A DNA stretch of 9,192 nucleotides from JBFLXN01 sp040755715 [NCBI: Candidatus Edwardsbacteria bacterium] (GTDB lineage Bacteria > Edwardsbacteria > AC1 > JBFLXN01), in assembly GCA_040755715.1 (NCBI GenBank), contig JBFLXN010000113.1, positions 1-9,192 of the forward strand, written 5' to 3'. The translations under genes were made by a program, and so were the position numbers. Below, in pieces: positions 7,601 to 9,192 of this stretch; position 1 is the first letter of the stretch, and every line of letters starts with the position of its first letter. The notes under the pieces were generated by a model. That model ran no database searches and was not told the origin of the DNA. It saw only the letters and a program-made list of their open reading frames with translations.

Positions 7601-8935
7601 GCTCTTTCTCCTTCAGGAAATCTCTTAGCGAGTTGGAGCAAAAGTGGAAAGGTCTATTATAATGATTCTCAATCTGGAACAATCCAACTTTCAGCAGAAA
7701 CGGCTAATGCGATTCATCCTATTGTTGACGCATACGGGGATAGAACGAGTGTAGTCTGGGTAGAGGAGACTTCGTCCGGCATTTATGAGATAAGAAGAAA
7801 GATAAAGACGCCGACAGGCTGGAGTGATGCGGAGACGATAAGTTTTCCTGACAGTTTAAACGCAGAATATCCTGTAGTAGTTGGTGCATCCCAGTATTTA
7901 TTCAGCAAGAATTTCGGAGATGGAAACTATGAGATAAACTATCTCGGTGAATATGACAATGGTTGGCTGTTGTGCACTCAGAATGTGAGCAATACACCGG
8001 GAAATTCAAGATATGTTAGTGCCTGTCTTCGTCAGACCTGGCCAAAGCCAAAACTTTACATACTCTGGACAGATGAAAAGACACAATCCAAGGCGATCGT
8101 AAAAACAGTGAAAGTTCTGCCAAAGTCCATAGAGCCTATCCCCTACACTTATCTTGATTCGGGACAGAGCGAACCCTCTTATGTCACTGTTCAGAGAGAA
8201 GGGTATTTACATTATGGCGCACAACCGGAATATACGATTGACTATCATCCGACAAAGCTCATTTATCGGCTTGAGAACTTGAATCCGAACAAACGCTATC
8301 GCCTCAAAGTGGTCTATTATCACGAAGGCAAAGACAAATGGCTAGAGCTTTTAATGGTTGACCATATTCCCTATAAAATGAGCAAAATTCCCCCTAAGAC
8401 CAAAATTGAAGTAGAGAAGTGGCTACCGCATGCTTGTTATAAAGACGGACAGATTGAGGTGAGTATTAGGAAGATGAAAGGTGATTATGCAATTTGTGCT
8501 GTCATTGGTTTATATGAATATGAGAAGAAAAGAGGAAGGGAAGAAGAGCCTGCCGGTGCGGCGATGATGGCAGACGCAGTCATTGGTCATCAGTCATTAG
8601 TCTTCAGCCTAGGTCAGAGCTATCCCAATCCGTTTTCTAAGGCTACGGAGATAAGATACCAGATTGCGGATGATTACACACCCCCTACCCCCTCTCAAGA
8701 GGGGATTATGCGGAATGCGGATAGCGGTGAGCGGTCAGCGGTTAGTTTGAAGATTTACAATATTGCTGGGCAATTGGTGAAGACATTAGTCAATGAGTAT
8801 GTAGGGGCAGGTATTTACACCTGCCCTTGGGACGGAAAAGATGAGAGTGGTAAACAGGTATCAGCAGGCGTGTATTTCTATCGGCTGCAGGCGGGTGATT
8901 TCACGGATACGAAGAAGATGATTCTTGTAAGATAG
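4700..8935 (+). CDS. Large secreted subtilisin-like (S8) serine protease with C-terminal sorting domain
   Basis: The 1411-residue product is an exported peptidase. A signal peptide covers 1-26 (AFA then QGG). A prodomain spans about 48-160, opening with VPGEVLVKF and ending with YAEPNYIYR (152-160), typical of subtilisin propeptides. The S8 catalytic domain (about 170-470) has Asp205 (FDSGI), His246 (HGTKVAH), the SWG substrate strand (320-322), oxyanion Asn353 (GNEG) and Ser405 (GTSFSAP), so the triad is complete. Next come a Tyr/Trp/Gly-rich beta region (about 475-612), an InlB/PEGA-like module (about 615-697), a fibronectin-like module (about 700-793), propeller-like repeats (about 800-1140) and another beta module (about 1145-1275). 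Residues 1300-1411 match a Por/T9SS type A (FlgD-like) tail: LGQSYPNPF, SLKIYNIAGQLVKTLV, AGVYFYRLQAG, KKMILVR. Oddities are a very short loop before Ser405 and an insertion in the tail. Substrate is unknown. Confidence 0.93.
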   Translation: MFNNTFVRRVGLLLIIVFSWYCSAFAQGGFLDKGTEFLLRPPLTNRNVRCVPGEVLVKFTPGTIVIPQGRSQVEITEIVTAPEVSALLQKVGVKMVKKVFPSFETGDTLQHLENGKEIVVPDLSQVLKLLLSDQTDIFEVIREFTKSKYVIYAEPNYIYRTHATPNDPAFPSQWWLEQSNDCDIDATQAWDVEVGNSGIKIGIFDSGISYYFSEMGGGLGAGYKVAGGWDWKDNNSDPLDESGILHGTKVAHRAAALTNNNDGGCGVAGGWQRWPGDWGCQLFAFRMFAQDEGPKASDAADAIAEAANPNGYGVHVLNNSWGDIGDAYTSSAILDAIYYAYCCGRVVVFSKGNEGVSNWNFPSDFNYWLPNCVISVGATDRNDVWYHSNYGKGIDLVAPSEEGTSFSAPLVSGLAGLILSKNLRDNNYTGVNLSPEDVERIIISSAEDKGSSGYDDYYGYGRINAGKALQFMQYPYQLSHCMAYGDASVIVSGPYGPVWRQLLYGIPGIPPGWYYVNIYEVRKNITYPYFFESVPFSWGRGGPASGTKGVSPYYGIPNCGVVVGSGTSTGCQLCTYVYYLLYNVAGEPVNAWFPCQPSQEVVFAYSILGIQPPPLSITVQNQLIDAGNKTDYGTVNVDGTNYNSPYSTLWAPGGSHTICAITAWDYGGATHYFCSWSDRGGQQHTVAPTGNTTYTAWYKKRPYLWGYYDGSYCYLKWKWGAALPPSFPNYHFDLYNWIPASTKGVPGEGGWACIYIGNDTSFVHQVGVNNSRDYKVEAVWYGQWLASNVIHADLPLPADPIVAYTTDSLATSFPNGKKIAVDSQGKTHIVFTSNDSVYYTYSEDKDLEEWSQPVSLGEGKYPAIALDTEDKPNVCFVKGRGLNFVRIASAIPPAQNFYQASAKVLEIGSPSFVINPKTNEAYLGWTEIGTDFSVCEIAPFNVSSPPVSLAPTPIDQGSVGEIRSPSLALSPSGNLLASWSKSGKVYYNDSQSGTIQLSAETANAIHPIVDAYGDRTSVVWVEETSSGIYEIRRKIKTPTGWSDAETISFPDSLNAEYPVVVGASQYLFSKNFGDGNYEINYLGEYDNGWLLCTQNVSNTPGNSRYVSACLRQTWPKPKLYILWTDEKTQSKAIVKTVKVLPKSIEPIPYTYLDSGQSEPSYVTVQREGYLHYGAQPEYTIDYHPTKLIYRLENLNPNKRYRLKVVYYHEGKDKWLELLMVDHIPYKMSKIPPKTKIEVEKWLPHACYKDGQIEVSIRKMKGDYAICAVIGLYEYEKKRGREEEPAGAAMMADAVIGHQSLVFSLGQSYPNPFSKATEIRYQIADDYTPPTPSQEGIMRNADSGERSAVSLKIYNIAGQLVKTLVNEYVGAGIYTCPWDGKDESGKQVSAGVYFYRLQAGDFTDTKKMILVR
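8678..8744 (+). repeat. Repeat-derived in-frame insertion within the sorting-domain coding region
   Basis: Between the YQIADDY strand and the VSLKIYN strand of the C-terminal domain, about 20 extra residues are encoded by unusual DNA. It includes a palindrome, CCCCTCT-CA-AGAGGGG, at 8689-8704. Then GCGG recurs exactly every seven bases at 8710, 8717, 8724, 8731 and 8738. A seven-base period does not follow codons, so it was not made by duplication at the protein level. The reading frame stays open through it. Confidence 0.7.
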
Positions 8936-9014
8936 TAAAGCCGACAGGAGTGATAGCAAAAAGCAATATTGTTGGAAAAGATTCTTAATAGAAGAGGTTT
9001 TTAACCGATTGAAC

Positions 9015-9032
9015 AGTCTATAACCATAGACT
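9015..9032. repeat. Perfect hairpin between convergent genes
   Basis: AGTCTAT (9015-9021) and ATAGACT (9026-9032) form a 7-bp stem with an AACC loop. It sits between the protease stop (8935) and the stop of the right-edge gene (9095-9093). Neither side is followed by a convincing T-run, so a terminator role is uncertain. Nothing else recognisable lies in 8936-9092. Confidence 0.45.
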
Positions 9033-9092
9033 TCTGCAAAATGAGAAATATAAGTAAAGATTAGGGGTTGAATGCAAAATAAAAGTGAGCAG

Positions 9093-9192
9093 CTAATTTT
9101 TAAGTAATTCTTGAATTTTTTCTTTTGATTTTGAGTTGATTTCAAATAATAAATTTTTAATAATTTCAGATTTTTGTTCTTTCTCAAAATAA
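9093..9192 (-). CDS. 3' end of a convergent gene, unknown product (partial)
   Basis: Reading leftwards, an open frame enters from the right edge and ends at TAG (9095-9093), giving 33 sense codons. The visible C-terminus begins YFEKEQKSEIIKNLLFE and ends KIQELLKN. Its mix of Lys, Glu, Leu and Ile with regular spacing looks like a real amphipathic helix, unlike the shadow frame beside it on the same strand. The stretch is much more AT-rich than the ribosomal genes and uses Lys, Asn and Ile codons heavily, which may reflect acquired DNA or simply a helical tail. The start and all domains are outside the window. The function cannot be told. Confidence 0.55.
   Translation of the reverse strand, partial: YFEKEQKSEIIKNLLFEINSKSKEKIQELLKN

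Noticed and set aside
8861-9187. 108-codon minus-strand frame at the right end
   Set aside because: It overlaps the protease tail, has low-complexity Lys/Leu content from AT-rich DNA, and conflicts with the more convincing partial frame ending at 9093.

Overview
This window looks like a chromosomal fragment of a Gram-negative, probably uncultured bacterium of moderate-to-low GC. The clues are a large secreted subtilisin ending in a Por/T9SS-type (FlgD-like) sorting tail, a fold common in the Bacteroidetes/Chlorobi/Fibrobacteres group and in candidate lineages such as WOR-3, beside ordinary bacterial S12, S7 and EF-G. The lineage is an inference from protein style, not a measurement.

Layout, left to right. 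At 1-24 the first codons of a leftward gene run off the window, with their own RBS and extended -10. The next 100 bases hold two near-identical 25-bp repeats, each containing a dyad; they may be an insertion-sequence end or an operator. A near-consensus forward promoter (142-171) then drives a str-type operon: rpsL (201-575), an unexpected small coiled-coil gene (612-1019), rpsG (1220-1690) and fusA (1803-3896). The gaps before rpsG and before fusA are rich in inverted and direct repeats, and fusA has no visible Shine-Dalgarno sequence. The usual next gene, tuf, is absent.

After a 159-base gap with a weak terminator-like stem and a small GC-rich palindrome comes a pair of genes for exported proteins. 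The first is an unrecognised 208-residue protein with a signal peptide (4056-4682). The second is a 1411-residue S8 protease (4700-8935) with prodomain, catalytic domain, several beta-rich modules, a propeller-like region and a sorting tail. A repeat-derived segment is inserted in frame inside that tail. The right end is very AT-rich and contains the last codons of a convergent leftward gene (9093-9192).

The genes form two functional blocks: translation machinery (S12, S7, EF-G) and envelope or extracellular proteins (the small exported protein and the protease, 17 nt apart and probably co-transcribed). No gene-free stretch exceeds 200 bases. I saw no tRNA, rRNA or CRISPR array. I do not see a clearly new multi-gene system. 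The most unusual points are the 7-nt-periodic in-frame insertion in the sorting tail, the shortened loop before the catalytic serine of the protease, and the coiled-coil gene lodged between rpsL and rpsG.
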